DNA from: Gonium pectorale
Taxonomy: Eukaryota > Chlorophyta > Chlorophyceae > Chlamydomonadales > Volvocaceae
Length of the DNA stretch: 64,000 bases
Direction: 5' to 3'
Assembly: GCA_001584585.1 (NCBI GenBank)
Contig: LSYV01000019.1
Location: 969,297 to 1,033,296 of the forward strand
Numbering within the stretch: position 1 is the stretch's first letter; each line of letters opens with the position of its first letter. The notes beneath the pieces were generated by a model, which searched no databases, was not told where the DNA came from, and saw only the letters and a program-made list of their open reading frames with translations. The position numbers and the translations under genes are program-made. Below, piece after piece: positions 31,467 through 44,105 of the stretch.

Positions 31467-34400
31467 ATGCGTGCGCTTCAGGGTCACTTGCCCGTCCCGA
31501 ACCCATGTCCTTCGGCTTTAGGCCACTTGCCGCGAACTACGCGCAATTGTATCCACGTACGTAGCTCCCATATCGCGCAGCGCAATGGCGCCGGGCGCGG
31601 ATGCCCTATCGCTGCAAGCGTCGCCGTCGCTGCCCCACTTCCCACAACTCTCGACCCCGGCGCATCGCGCGAGGAACCACGCGACCAGCTTGCAGAGCTT
31701 GAGGCACTGGCGAAGGCTGCGGGCGTGCAGCGCCTCGTGCGTTGCGGGCCGACGCCGTTGGGTCGCGGGCTCGTCGCCAAGCAAGCTCTGGACCGTCAGA
31801 CTATCGTCTCTGTCCCAATAGAAAACGCACTCGTCATCACAGGTAAACGCGGGTTGCATATGCCGGCTGCGCCCCGTGGGTCATACCGATCATTTGAACG
31901 TGCCTTGCCACGGGGCCAAGCCCGTCCCAGTGCACCTGACTGCTTCTACTGAGCTTCCTGTCGGGTTTGACATCCTTCAAATCAACAGCTACCCCATCAT
32001 GTGCCCTTGCGCCGTCCACCGACTCGCCCGTGCACTGGTTGCGTGGACAGACGAGCCCCTTGATGGCATCAGCATCTTTGGCGACCGCTGCCAGGAGGCC
32101 TGGCAGAACGCCCACACCCGCATGCCCAGCGAGCTCACGGACTTTCTGACGGGTAAGGGCGCTGTTGGCTGGTCGGGCGGGCGGGCGGGGGGTTGAGTCA
32201 GTGGTTGTGTCCAGGCACGCGGGCAGCCAAGCCAGCGGGCCCGGGCGGGCGTCTCGGGAGCAGGGTCGCAGCTTGGTGCAAGGGGCAGCTGCTGCAAGGC
32301 AGCGCCCACATGGGCGACGTGTCGTAGTCGTATTGCTGTCCCCAACCAGCAGCAGCAATCAACACAACCCCGTTAGCAGCAGAGTTTTTGCTTATTTTAT
32401 ACAGATACAGATACAGATCTTATGGTTCCTTATGGCTCCTCGTTGCCCCTCCCTCTACTACGACCTTAGCTTATACGATACTACCTAGCTGTACGCAACT
32501 CAGCCATCGACGCGGACGCCGCCGGAAACGGCGGCACACACCTGGCGGCTGCTGGACCTTCGGATCGCCGAAACTCTCGGGAGCCGGCGAAACGAGGCAA
32601 GGACCGGCTTGGCCGCCGGACTGGACTTACGCTGCTGGCGCCCAGCTCGTCGTTTTTCATTCTCTTTTCCCTTCAACCCCCCTCTGAAACTTCACCTGGC
32701 AAGTCTGGGTCATTCGCTCATTCCCCTGCTGCGGCCCTGACTCTCCCGCAGGCGACGCACGCTGGGACGTGCGCATGACCGCGTGGCTGCTGTGGGTGGC
32801 GTCGGAGCTGCCGGAACACCCCATATGGGGCCCCTACGTGGCCAACCTGCCGCCCGCGGACGAGGTGGGATAGGGCCGTCTAGCCCCTGGGCCGCTGCCC
32901 CAAGACCCGGTCTAGGGCCGGTCTGGGCTTGCGCCTGGGATGTCGCGGGCATGTGCGGATGTTGCAGCTTTTCAGGGGCCGACCTTCCAGACAGACGGGT
33001 TGCCTGGAGGTGAAAGACGGCTTGCGCGGACACATCGTGCCGCCATGGGTGGCACCGTCGCTAACGACGCGCTGCGTTGCCAAGCCGTCGCTGCGGTGGC
33101 CGCTGCGTACAGGTGACGTGCCTCATCAACTACGGACCCGACGACGCAAAGGAGCTCCAGATGCGGGAGCTGGTCGTGAGTCGGGAGGAGGGGCGAGGAA
33201 GAAGGCGGCATTCGGGTTGCCACTCGGCGGGGGTGTGTGTGAGGAGGAGGGAACCGTGGACGAGATCCAGGGAGTGGGGCGATGGTGGCGCAAAGGACTG
33301 CGGAGCGGGAGCTTGCGTCATGTGCGCGTTGCCGTGTATTGGACCGTGGCGTTGCAGCGTGCTCTCGCTTGGGTGCCGTCGCACTGGAGACCCGCCTCCA
33401 GCGCACGTTGGTGCGCCACTGCGTTCGTACGTGCGCTGTAAAAGAGCGTGCTGGCCAATGCCGTCGCGTCCTGTGGTGATCCGTAACAACCACGGCTTGG
33501 GAACGCTGTCAGCGGCGGCCCGTTACCGCGTTCCCGGCCCTCGCAGGACGAGGCAAAGACGCAATACAACTGGGCGACGGGCGTGCACCGCAGGTGGGGC
33601 GGCCGCCGCGTGACCCGGTGGCCCTTCACGTCACAGCCTTCCTTGCTGGGACATATTCTCGCTCTCCGAATGGGGGCAAAGGTGCCGTCATGCTGCAAAC
33701 TCGGTTGCCCTCTGTCTACCCCTGCCTCCCTCGACCCCGCCTCGTCATGTCTATCTATCCGTGAGCACCGGTGAATAACTGCGGCAAAGGTCCATACGTC
33801 CATATGTCGGCCTCACCCTGCCCGCCTCCCGTGTCCCATTCCACGCGCCCCTCATGCCGTGTTTTGCCTCGGTGAACGCAACTGATCCCCGCTCTCTCCT
33901 GGCGTGTTTGCCGTTGAAGGTACTTTTGCTCGGAGCGGGGTGAGCTGCGGCGGCTGCGGCTGGCGGCCTCACAGCGCGACACCCTGTGGGCCATGTCAAT
34001 GGTGAGTGCTCCAGGCTGAGTGGACGGGGGCAGTGAAGGGGCGCAGCTTACCTCGCTCAAATTAAGGAGAAGTCTGGGACGACAGTCCGCTCGAGGGTCC
34101 TTCAGCTGGGTGCCAAGTTAGGGGCCAAGGCTTATGAATTCATGGGGAGACCGGCGCTGCGTTACCTGCCGGCCACAAACACCACATACCCAACCACTTC
34201 TCCTGGTGCGCGGCAGGTGCGGACCCGCACCTTCTCCGAGTCGGTCAACGGCGAGAGTTTGACCCTCATGGTGCCGTATGCCGACCTGGCCAACCACTCG
34301 TTCCGCTTCAACTCGACGTTCTGCATGTCGCGGGACAACCGCCGGTGGGTTTGGAAGGATTGCGGCAGGAACTCCTCCCATGTTTTGAATATAATGGGAT

Positions 34401-36879
34401 GGGCGATAGCACGGCGGGTGGATGGGTGCGACACTACTATATGGCTTCGCCCCGCAACCATCCAGCAGTCCCGCCGCGAAACCCAATCGCTGAGCTCTGT
34501 GCTGCGCAAGTACCGCGCTCATGGGTTATAGCCCGCCCTCCGTTTGCAGGTTTGAGCTGCGCCTTCTGAGCACCCTAGCGGCCGGCGAGGAGGCGGCCAT
34601 CAGCTACGGCGAGAGCAAACCCAACTTTGAGGTGGGCGCGTGCATGCGGCGGCTGGAGAGCGCGTGAGCGCCAGGCGTCAGGCGGCAGCTGGGGGCTGGC
34701 GCGGCCCTTGGGCCGGTACGCGTCACGTTGATACAGCGAGCCAGCCGGGAGGCTGGTTGGCGCCTGGCGGATTGAAGAATCCTGCGGAGTCCAAAGTCTC
34801 ACGCGAGACCGTCTGACCGCATGACTGTGGACGGCAGCTGGTGCGGGGACAGCGTCTTGGCGATTAGCTTGAAGCGGGCCGCAGTCTCGGCCGCCGAGAA
34901 TGAGGGTTGTCCTGCTTGGTCGCCGGCCACGATCGGCTAGGTCTTCGCCCGTGGCTTCTTGGCGATGCTTCCGCCGGCTATCAAGCGACGCGCGACTACC
35001 GTACGGCGTACGGCTCCACCGCACTGCGGAGGAGATGGCCTCCTCACCTGGGTGGAGGGTGCCCTCTTGGCGGACTTCCAAACCTTCCTGCTCGTGCCCC
35101 TCCGCCTTCCGCACTCGCAGGTCATGCGCGACTACGGCTTCGTGGTCCCGGGCAACCCCAACGACCGTGTTCCGCTGCCGCAGCAGGAGCAGCTGCCGCA
35201 CCTCAACGGGGCGTCGCTCATGGACTCGGTGCGCTGGGGGGTGAGGGGGGCCTGAATGGTTGCAGGTACAGATAAAGGCTCAGATAAAGGCTCAGGTGTG
35301 TAGACTAGGCTGAGATAGAAGTGCAGGGATCCTGGGCGATTGTTAGGACGTGGGCCCTTGGCGGGCCGCCGGCCCTGTTCGTCCTGGAGCGTGCGCCGAG
35401 GGCTCGCTGCACAGGGCGCGCGGGCACGGCTCGGCGGAGCTGCGCGTGGCGGCCACCGGCTTTGCGGCCACGCGCAGCCTCGGCTGCAAGCTGACTTGTG
35501 GCTGTGGGTGGCCTCCTTGGTGGCGCGAGGAGGCCCGGCAGGGGCATGGAGGAAGCGCCCGTCGTTCAGACGCTGCGCCTTTCGCTGCCGCACTGCAGCA
35601 CGAACCCTAAAACCAAGCAAACACTTGCACGGGCCGTGCTGGCCTCCTTGCCATCCAATCGTTCTGGCTGTGTCGCCGGTCCTCCCGCCCCGCAGATTGG
35701 CTTCAAGGGTGACTGGCGCGAGGGCACCGCGGCCCCCAAGCGCCCAGTGCTGGAGGCCTCGGACGGGGACCCGCAGGCGCGCCTCGTACTCGCGCGACGG
35801 AGGTGCGTTGTCGGACCCTCTCCAGCTGGGTGCATGGGTGGGTGGGTGACATGATGGCGCCACTCCATACAGGGCCTCTGCATCCCACGCCAAGGCCATG
35901 CCAAGGCCATGCGGGCCGCAGATTTCTGGCCTGGTAGAACCCTGTGGACTCTCCCCTTCCCCGTTTTCGCACCTGAACCTGCTGCACACGCGGACCCCAC
36001 CCCACCCCACACCCGCCCGTCCGCCCGCCCGCCCGCGCGCACAGGTGCGTCTTGCTGTCGCTCAACCTCTCAGACGGCTTCTCGGCGAGCTCGCAGCCGG
36101 CATGTAAGCGACGGGGCTGCAGACCGAAGACGCGTGTGCGTAGATGGGTGGTGTTCCATTGGGTCGCTGCGCCAAGTCCACGTCTTAACACCCGCAAGCT
36201 TTTACCTCCTCTGGCTGCCCGCACCAGTCCATTTCCGAGTCTTCGTTCCCTGGTGTCATCGGCATTGATTTGCCACCGGTTCCTCTCAACATTGCGCTGG
36301 TTTTCCGCCGGAAACGGCGTCTGTGGCATTGATTGGCCACCGGTTCCTCTCAACATTGCGCTGATTTTCCGCCGGAAACGGCGTCTGTCCCTCCGCAACA
36401 GCCGGCGGCGGGCTGCTGGGCTCGTGGCCGCCCAAGCCCTGGACCGACGCGGGGCGCGCGCCGCCGCAGCCGCTGCACGCACGCGCCGCCGGCGCGGAGC
36501 GAGCCAAGGTGGCGACCGTTAGGGGGGCCTACCAGGAGGCTCTGCAGGCAGGTGGCGGGGCGTGTATTGGACGGTGTGCATGTCCGCCTTCGCCACCCTT
36601 TGCCAGTGCAGTAAGGGCGCACTCAGGCACGTGGAGGGGTGGTGAGGCAGGGCGGTGCATGGCAGATATTAATGGCTAAAACAATGGTGATTGCAGGCGC
36701 TACCGAGCAGCATAGAGCTGGACGAGGAGCTGCTATCCGGGCACGACAGGGGTCTGGCTCCACTGCCGGCGCTGCTGGCGGCCGCGGTCCGTTGCAGGCT
36801 GGAGCACAAGCTCCTGTTGCGGGAGGCCGTACGGCTGCTGGACGAGTACGACAGGTGGTTGACGAAGCTGCAACGGTAG
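31467..36879 (+). CDS. SET-domain protein lysine methyltransferase, Rubisco LSMT-like
   Basis: Thirteen exons: 31467-31842, 31931-32152, 32752-32864, 33113-33175, 33547-33593, 33920-34001, 34217-34344, 34550-34631, 35121-35228 (or to 35240), 35696-35802, 36045-36103, 36402-36547, 36697-36879; about 571 aa in frame. The N-terminus (MRALQGHLPVPNPCPSALGH, then Arg/Ser-rich and free of acids for ~60 residues) suggests a chloroplast transit peptide. The split SET domain shows GRGLVAKQALDRQTIVSVP, AWLLWVASEL, YVANLP, then DLANHS (NHS, 327-329) and ISYGE (SYG, 362-364), the AdoMet-binding and catalytic motifs of the SETD3/SETD6/Rubisco LSMT class. The C-terminal helical region (LLAAAVRCRLEHKLLL) matches the substrate-binding domain. 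Likely substrates are plastid Lys residues (Rubisco large subunit or fructose-bisphosphate aldolase in plants), but which one is unknown. Exon 2's acceptor and exon 9's donor are the weakest choices. The last intron appears to use a GC donor. Confidence 0.87.
36261..36388. repeat. 64-bp tandem duplication in intron 11 of the SET gene
   Basis: Two adjacent 64-base units (start landmarks GGCATTGATT at 36261 and 36325) share CCACCGGTTCCTCTCAACAT, TTTTCCGCCGGAAACGGCGT and the closing CTGT. They differ at only a few positions. Each contains the small palindrome-like GCCGGAAACGGC, which also occurs near 32520. Confidence 0.9.
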
Positions 36880-39471
36880 ACAGCACCGGCGGAGGCGGTG
36901 TTGGTGCTGGCGGTCTTTGCGACAGAAGCGGCTGCTGGCCCTGCTTCTGGTAATCTAAGAATGCCCCCGCTCAGGGTCCCCTAGGAGCCCAGAGGGGCCG
37001 CCAACGTCATGAATGATGCTGATCTATGGACATCGTATTGCACTGCGAACACGAAACGCGAACGTGTGGAGTGCGCCCTTGGGTAGCGCTAATGCTGAGG
37101 GGAGCGTGCACAGATGAGGCGTTCCTGCACGGGTATGCGGGAAGGGACCGAAGGGCTCAGGCGCTTACGAATAATGTATAATACACGTGATACGCTTTTG
37201 CGGGTGTATTGTTTTCCTTTGTTGCATTTTTTCGGTCCGTCCTCCGTCGGCCGCGTGAACGGGGTCTAGGCGCTACGCGCAAGGCCGCCCGTGCCCGCCC
37301 GTCTGCTGCCATGGGACTTGCTCGGCTGGGGCTGCTGGGGCCAGGCGCCTCCTTAGTCAATGCAAGCTCTGTCGCGGAGCTTCATCTCGTGGTGGGCTCA
37401 TGGCGGGGTACCTGCATGTTGCGCTGCTGTTGTTGCGTCGTACGCGGCGTATGGCGTACGGCTCCGTAGTCGATGGAACAGGACACAGGAGCGTTTGTTA
37501 GTTGGTAGTGTACTGCAACTGAGGTCGGTTGATTCAAGGCGATGCGGGGCGGGGAAACACGGTCCACTGTCGAATCTGGCTGGACCTTGTGCGCTTGTGC
37601 TGATGGACTGGCAGCTTTGAATGCGGCACTACTGTGAAACACCACGCGTATTGCGCAGGTGGTCCTGCCACGGCCTGATCTCCTCTCTGCAATCTTGAGT
37701 GAGGAGGACGCGTGTCGGTTTCAGTTGCTGGGCAGCGGTCAAGTGTGCCAACGATGGGGCGTGGGGTCGTGGACAGTGGCATCTGCTGAACAGCCGCAGC
37801 GCGCCACTGCCGGCAGCTGCCGCTGCAGCGTTAGGAGGAGCTTCAGGTGCTGGACTTGCTTCCAGTGCCGGCAACCGGCAGGGGTGGGAAGACGGGAACC
37901 GATCGGCCAGTGCACGGCTTTCCACACGTGGTTCGTTGGGCAGTACCAGGCACAAAGCAGGGCGTACATTTGGGCCATGTCTTTCCGCTTGCTTAAGATC
38001 CTGGCTTCTAGGGCCAGGCTCCCTCCTCGCCCATGCCCCCACCTAGCGAGCTTGCCGGGAAGGAGTCCCTGCGCCACCACCTGCGGCTAGTGCCCAGCCT
38101 CCATCTCCGACTCGAATGAGCGTGTCAGGGGTGGCGCCGGGCCAGTTGGAGCCGGTCCAATTACGCGATCACAACCCCGCTTCAGCGCTGGGGGTATCGT
38201 ATGCACAAATGCTTGGGCAATGGTAAAGCTGCAGAGTGCATAGGTAATGAGGCTATTGGCGGAAATGGCAATAGCATTAATGGGCTGGACCGGCTAAACG
38301 AAAAGATGGCGCTGCGCAACAGCAACTGCGCAACAGCAACTGCCGACGGCATTGCAGCGCATACGACGCTACAATGAAAGGCTGGGCCCAGCACCTCCTG
38401 TGAGCCGACCGGGGGATGTGCAACTACCTGCCAACGACGTTGCCACACACGTTGGAACAGAAGGATAGGCCCAACAGCTCCGTGGCCTCGAGCCTACCTT
38501 GCGTCACCAACTTCCTGAGTCTGCAACATCGCCAACGACGCAAGGAGCACAGTCCTGGACGCGTACTGCGCTGAAAAGTTGTGAACTTGATTGTGTAACG
38601 CTGCCGAGCCCTTCCCAATCCACACGACTTGGCTGGCCCTGCGTGACCTGGCATGCTGTGTAATTGCGCCCGATCTGCATCGATAGCCGTTACCGTTACG
38701 TGTGGCAGGTTGCACACCTTGGCACTTGCCGATGCTGCACCCAGGCCCATGCCGCAGCCAACCCTCCCCGAAAAGGGGCTCCATACCAAGCGCGCATATG
38801 CGGGTCACACACAAGACGCGGCCGAGTGCCCGCCTCCCTTGCCTGCCGTGTCCGCCGCAGGCTGCACATCACGCACTGATGCACAGTTCACATTGGCGAG
38901 GCGCTGTGCTTTGTTCGCCCCTTCTTTTGCCCGATCGTCCGCGCTTATCGCATATCGCATATGCACGACGCACAGTGCCACAGACCAGACAAGTACGACG
39001 CGCCTGCCTGCATGGTGCTAGCTGTTCTGGCTGAAGGATATAGAATGATACAGAGCGGCACCACCTGTAGCGCGCACGATGCCTGCATTTTAAGGTCGAC
39101 GCAATGAAACCCTGGCGAGTGGGCACAGGCTACTGCCTCCAGTGCTATCGCGAGCCGATACTCTGCAGACTCTGATTGCAGAAGGCAAACGGTAGAAATC
39201 GATTCTCAGCCTTCTGAATGCGGGGCCCAAGACGCCAGAGCCCGCCAAAACTGCTGTATCGGGAGTGCAACCTGGTGTGGCGGCAAAGCCTATTTCGGCT
39301 CAGTTCAATGCCTGTTGGCTTGCCAGTGAGGTTGATCCCTGTTGGCTCACCATGTCCATCCTAGTGCGCATGATGCAGTCCAAGTCACCTCTTCGGAACG
39401 TTACTTTGCTTCCCTTCCCAATTGCAACCTCGTAGTAATCAACTGTGTACACACTGGGTTGGCCGCTGCTA
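36880..39471. other. Intergenic between SET and F-box/LRR-like genes
   Basis: 2.6 kb with no exon chain I can support on either strand. TGTAA motifs occur at 38594-38598 and near 38659, both rather far from the SET gene stop. No repeats of note and no tRNA-like sequence were found by eye. Confidence 0.4.
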
Positions 39472-42400
39472 ATGGAAGTGTCCCTGGGCCCGCTCGCGCT
39501 TGGCGCCAGTCCCGCCGACTCCTCATGGCACGCCTGCATGCACGCTGCCGCCAAGCCGCGCCTCGACCCGCCACCTTCAACGCCCAGCCCCCTTTTGGCG
39601 CTAACATGCATCGACTACGAGTCACAGCAGCGCTTCCTGGAGGGGCTGAGCCAGCGCACGCTGGCCGCCCTGCGAGCTGTGTGCAGGCCGCTGCGCGCGT
39701 TTGCGGAACCGCTCCTTGAGAGGGCGGAGCTGCGGTTCCAGGTTAGGGACTCCCGGCCGTCCGACTTGCTTCCCCGCCTGGACCGCTTCTTTGCGTCCGT
39801 GGCGGCGCGGCCGCTGTGTGAGGAGGTGGTCGTGCAGCTGGGTCTGCCAGCGGGCGATGTGGCCGCGTCACACCTGGCGCTCGCGTTCGAGTCGGGCGCA
39901 GAGGCGGGGCGTCTCCCGCAGGTGGGCGCCGTTCCATGTAATGTACGCTCACGAACATACCGTACCGGTGTGTATTCGGGGCGCATGCGCGTGGAGCCAC
40001 AGCAGGGCCTCGGCCCATGGGCCAGGTTGCGCCATCTGGGACACTGGACACGCCATACTTCGGTGTCAGGCGCTGAAGCGGGGTCGAGACGGGGACCGTG
40101 AGTCCATGACCCGCTCCCCCATCCCAATATTCGCAACTCTTCCATGGCCCCCCGGGCTTTGACGGACGTGGAACCTGTAACCTGTAGTCTAGCGTGTTTG
40201 GCGGGGGTATGCCGGCGCTGGGCTGGGCGGTGCCAGGCTACAGAGAGGTGCAGGCGCGTGACGGCGGCAAAGGAGGGGCGCAGGCAACATGGTTGCGAGC
40301 CTCCCCGGGGCCAGAATGGCACATACCCATTCCTTGTTTCCTTCAATGCAAGTCTGCGTCATGCAAGGTGTTTCATGCAAGTCAGCGTCATGCAAGGTGA
40401 TTCTCCGTTTGCGGGCCCTAGGCGGCAAATGCCGACTTTCCAGGCCACACACGTGCGGTCATGGACCCGCATGCCTCACGAAATCAATAACACGTCTGGC
40501 CCCACGCCGGTCCTGCAGGTTACGCGCCTGGCGCTGCAGATAACATGCGACGACGCCGAGCCCGTTATTGGCAGCACGAGCAGGCCGCGGTTTGCGCCGC
40601 TGCCCCCTGCGGTCGGCTTTGCGCGCTCGCTCTGCCGCCTCTTCCCCTCCGTGGAGCGCCTCGAGGTCAGCGGCTCCTGGGCGGCGGCCTACATGTCACA
40701 GCTGGAGGGCGCCGACCGGATGTATGCCATCTGGTCTGGGTCCGACCAAGCCAACGCCAACAAGAACAAGGACTACTGGCGGCCGCAGTCCTGGCCCGGG
40801 CGCCTGGCTCGCCTCCGCCACCTGACGATCGAGCTGCTGCTGCACGAGAGGCAGTCAGGCGTCTTGCCGCAAGTCTCCGACCTCGTCCTGCTGCAGCCGC
40901 CGCACGACAAACCACCTCCCCCGCAACTGGAGCAGGGGATCACGGGTCTGGTGTCCCGGGTGGTGGACGTGTTCCAGGGGAGCCTGGAGAGCCTCACGCT
41001 GCGCGGCGGAGGCGGGCGGCACGAGGTGCGGGCGCAGGGCCGGCCGCCCGCCCTGCCGGCGGCGCTGGCGGCGGTGCGGTACAAGGCGTGGCTGCTGAGG
41101 CGCGTGAGGCTGGAGGACTGCCTGGCAGATAGCGATCCGGATCACGAGTACCAACATGACAGGTGGGCGTCACATGCGTGCGTGCGGGCACTGGACAAGG
41201 GGTGCCGGCTTGGGACGCTGGTGTGCGGTGCGCACGAGCCGTGCGGGTTTCGTTGATCCTCCGACCCCTTGCTCCGGCACTTCCCGGCACGGTGGTGCGG
41301 GTGTGCGGGCGGGCTGGCGTTGTGGTCGCTGTGTGCGCGGCAGTAAGGCGTCAGGGGGTCTGCGCCTCGCGCACATGGGTCGGGGGTGCATGTCCGGCGC
41401 GGGGCGTTGGCCGTCCGTGAGGCCTCGTTCCCGCCGCAAGGCTGTCGGCGGGCTCCTCGCATCACCGCCTGCGTTACGGGCTGCAGTTCAGGGCAGCCCC
41501 CATGAGGGCCCCGTCACCGGCGGTCTGGCCCCAGGCCGGCCGGCGTCTTGCATTACGCAAGTTACCCGCTGGGCGCTGGCTGGGCCGCGGCCCTCGCGTC
41601 CATGAGCCCCTCCCTGCCTCCGTCGGTCCAAAAGACAGCCCACCCTGTACGCCCGACTTTTGCTTTCGCCTCAGCCCCTTGCTCCCTGCCCTTCGCCGCC
41701 CGCTTTCCGCGCGCCCCCCCACCTGGCCTTTTGGTTGTCCCGGGAACACCGACTCCATGTGCTGTGCTCGGCCCTGGCTCCCGCTCGCCTGCCGCGCGGG
41801 GGGCGGACCTGCCCGCATCATCGCATCCCACGTCCCGTGTTCCGCCATGGACGGCCCAGCCCGCACCCAACCGGCCCCCTCGCCTGGTCCCGGCCCGCCC
41901 CCGTCCGTCCCTGCTCCTCACAGCATGCACCTGGACTCCGCGGAGGTCGTGTGGGACCCGCTCGCCGCGGGCGAGGGCGCCATGGATTACCGCATCGAGG
42001 CCAAGTTCATGGGCCACAGGGACCTCCTTCACTGCGCGACGGCGGCGCAGCAGGGCATTGTCCTGGACCCCGACGAGCAGCCAAACGCTGAGGGCCCTCC
42101 CCTGGCGCTGGGCGCCCCTAGGACCGTGCGAGTGATGGTGGACGTGCTGGAGGGCCCGGGCAGCAGCTTTGCCGACGCAGCGTCTTCGTTGACGAGCTGG
42201 CAGGCTTTGGTGGTGCTGAGCCCGCCCGGGCTGACGGTCAGGGTGCAGCGCGAGGCGCACGTGGGGCTGGGGTCTCTGGCGCACTTCATGGATGCGGTCA
42301 ATCGAGGCGTGGTGTCCTTGGGCCCCGTGGCGTGGGAGGAAGGGCCGAAAGGGGAACGCGGCCGGGGGGCTGCGGAGCTGGTGGTTCACTGGCATGGGTG

Positions 42401-42698
42401 GCGCGGCGCGACGGCCGTGGACGCGGACCTGGCAAGCGCCCTGCTCCCCAAAGTGGGCGGCGACCCGCAAGCGACGGTGAACGAGCTGGCCGAGTGGCTG
42501 CTGGAGCTGGCACCGGAGCGGCGGCCGGCAGCGCTGCGGCTGGAGATGGGCGGCGGCGGGGGAGCAGGGGCCGAGGCGGAGGCGGCGGAGGGGGCTGCCG
42601 TGCCCACCGAGCAAGCTGCTGGGCGGGGCGGCGCGTCGGCGGCGGTGGCGAGCCTCCAGTCGGCGCTGCAGGGTCTGTGCCCGGTGGTCGTGGAGTAG
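39472..42698 (+). CDS. Leucine-rich, F-box-like protein of unknown function
   Basis: Three exons: 39472-39921, 40519-41162, 41924-42698; 622 aa, phases consistent. The ATG at 39472 is the first in frame. Residues ~52-86 (RFLEGLSQRTLAALRAVCRP, then LRAFAEPLLERAELRF) resemble a degenerate F-box helix bundle. Exon 2 has Leu-rich segments such as LFPSVERLEVSG and LRHLTIELLL, and later LESLTLRGGG, which look like irregular LRRs. Exon 3 is a distinct domain (VWDPLAAGEG, VRVMVDVLEG, WQALVVLSPPG, NELAEWLLELAPE) ending in an Ala/Gly/Glu-rich stretch. The arrangement recalls the pair of minus-strand genes at 45.9-48.2 kb and 52.9-55.2 kb, of which it may be a distant relative. F-box/LRR proteins usually select substrates for SCF ubiquitin ligases, but nothing here proves binding to Skp1. 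Intron 1 contains a short GCGTCATGCAAGGTG repeat near 40357-40399. Confidence 0.65.
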
Positions 42699-43499
42699 CG
42701 CCGCTGCTCAAACATCCCCGACACACGCACAAAAGGCGCTATTGGGGTACACCCGTGGCTCCCAGCTCCTGATTACGGGCTGCCCATCATGCGCCGTCGG
42801 CAGGGCCGGCCGAGTCGAGAAACTTTCAAGGGCTCAACAGTGTTAGATACCAGAGATTTCTACTTGGCAGGAGGGCACGCATCCGTATGCATACGTTGAG
42901 GTTGCTGTTATGTAGCGGGCAGGCAAATGCGTGCCGCCGTGCGCGTTGGCTTTCAGCAGGTGGGCCGTGTTGCCGTCAGTCATGCACGGATGGGCTGATG
43001 GCCGCCTCTTGGGGCGACAGTTGGCTGATGGGTGACGGGAGGCGCTGCCGGCGCAGTTAACAGTTAGCAGTTAGCAGTTAGCGCCCGGTGTTGTCTATGC
43101 TCGGCAGGTGTTGCATGCTACCGTAGGGGCTTTGAGATGGAGCTGGAACGTGGACGTTGGGCGTCGGCTCGCAATCATGCATACTGCACGCTGTGCGACA
43201 GTTAGTGTACGGTAGTTACAGGTTACACGTCCGTCAAAGCCGGGGGGCCATGGACGAATTGGTAGTGCGTGCTGAGCGCATCGTCGAACAAACAAGGCTG
43301 GTGAGGAGAACTTGCATCAGCGACGGAGCTGGGCATAGCCGCTGTACAGCTGCAAGGGGCCCATGTTATACCATGGTCGGGACGTCGCTTTGTCAGGTCG
43401 GGGCGTGGTGTAGCGAGAGTCGCTATGACTAGCGTGTGTGTGTGTGTGTGTGTGTGTTCAAAAGGAACAACGCATACGACGAGCGTAAGCGCGAAAGTA

Positions 43500-44105
43500 A
43501 TGATGTCGTTGTCGTGTGTTACGTCGTGCGAATATGCGTGCGTGCTTGCTTGTGGACATGCTGCAAGCGAACAGACAAGGCAAACAGACTAGGCGAGGAA
43601 GGCGAGCGAGGCGAGGCAAACAGTCGAACAGCCGAGCAGTCTGGCATTCTAGCGTTCTAGCCGGCAGCCCAACAACCCATTACGCATTGTACCCGCTACC
43701 CGCTCCCGCTACATGCCCCCGCTATGTGGCACCCGCTGGCCTGGGGGAACCCGAGTGACTTAACGCTGCAATGGCGGCTGGGCTGGCTGAGCTGGGCTGG
43801 GCTGGGCTGCTCTCCAGACAGCAGAACCGGTAGTGCGGGAGTCGTTGTCGTGTGTGTGTGTGTGTTACGTCATGTGAATGTGCGTGCTTGTGGCTGCAAA
43901 CAGGCTAGGCGAGGTAGGCGAGCGAGGCGAGGCAAACAGACTAGGCGAGGTAGGCGAGCGAGGCGAGGCAAACAGACTAGGCGAGGTAGGCGAGCGAGGC
44001 GAGGCAAGCGAGGCGAGGCAAACAGGCGAGCAGTCTGGCATCGTGTGTGTTACGTCATGCGAATGTGCGTGCGTGTGGACAGGCTNNNNNNNNNNNNNNN
44101 NNNNN
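43500..44105. repeat. Compound minisatellite with higher-order structure (contains a 20-N gap)
   Basis: Main unit is ~36 bases (GGCGAGGTAGGCGAGCGAGG then CGAGGCAAACAGACTA), about three full copies at 43905-44020 plus a diverged copy near 43580-43620. A second element, TGTGTTACGTCATGCGAATG followed by TGCGTGCG, occurs near 43515, 43863 and 44047, so the two alternate. GAGCAGTCTGGCAT ends two of the blocks (near 43636 and 44028). The gap at 44086-44105 sits inside the array and may hide more copies. Confidence 0.85.
44086..44105. other. Assembly gap (20 N)
   Basis: Short run of N inside the compound minisatellite. A 20-base run is often a placeholder of unknown true length. Confidence 1.
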
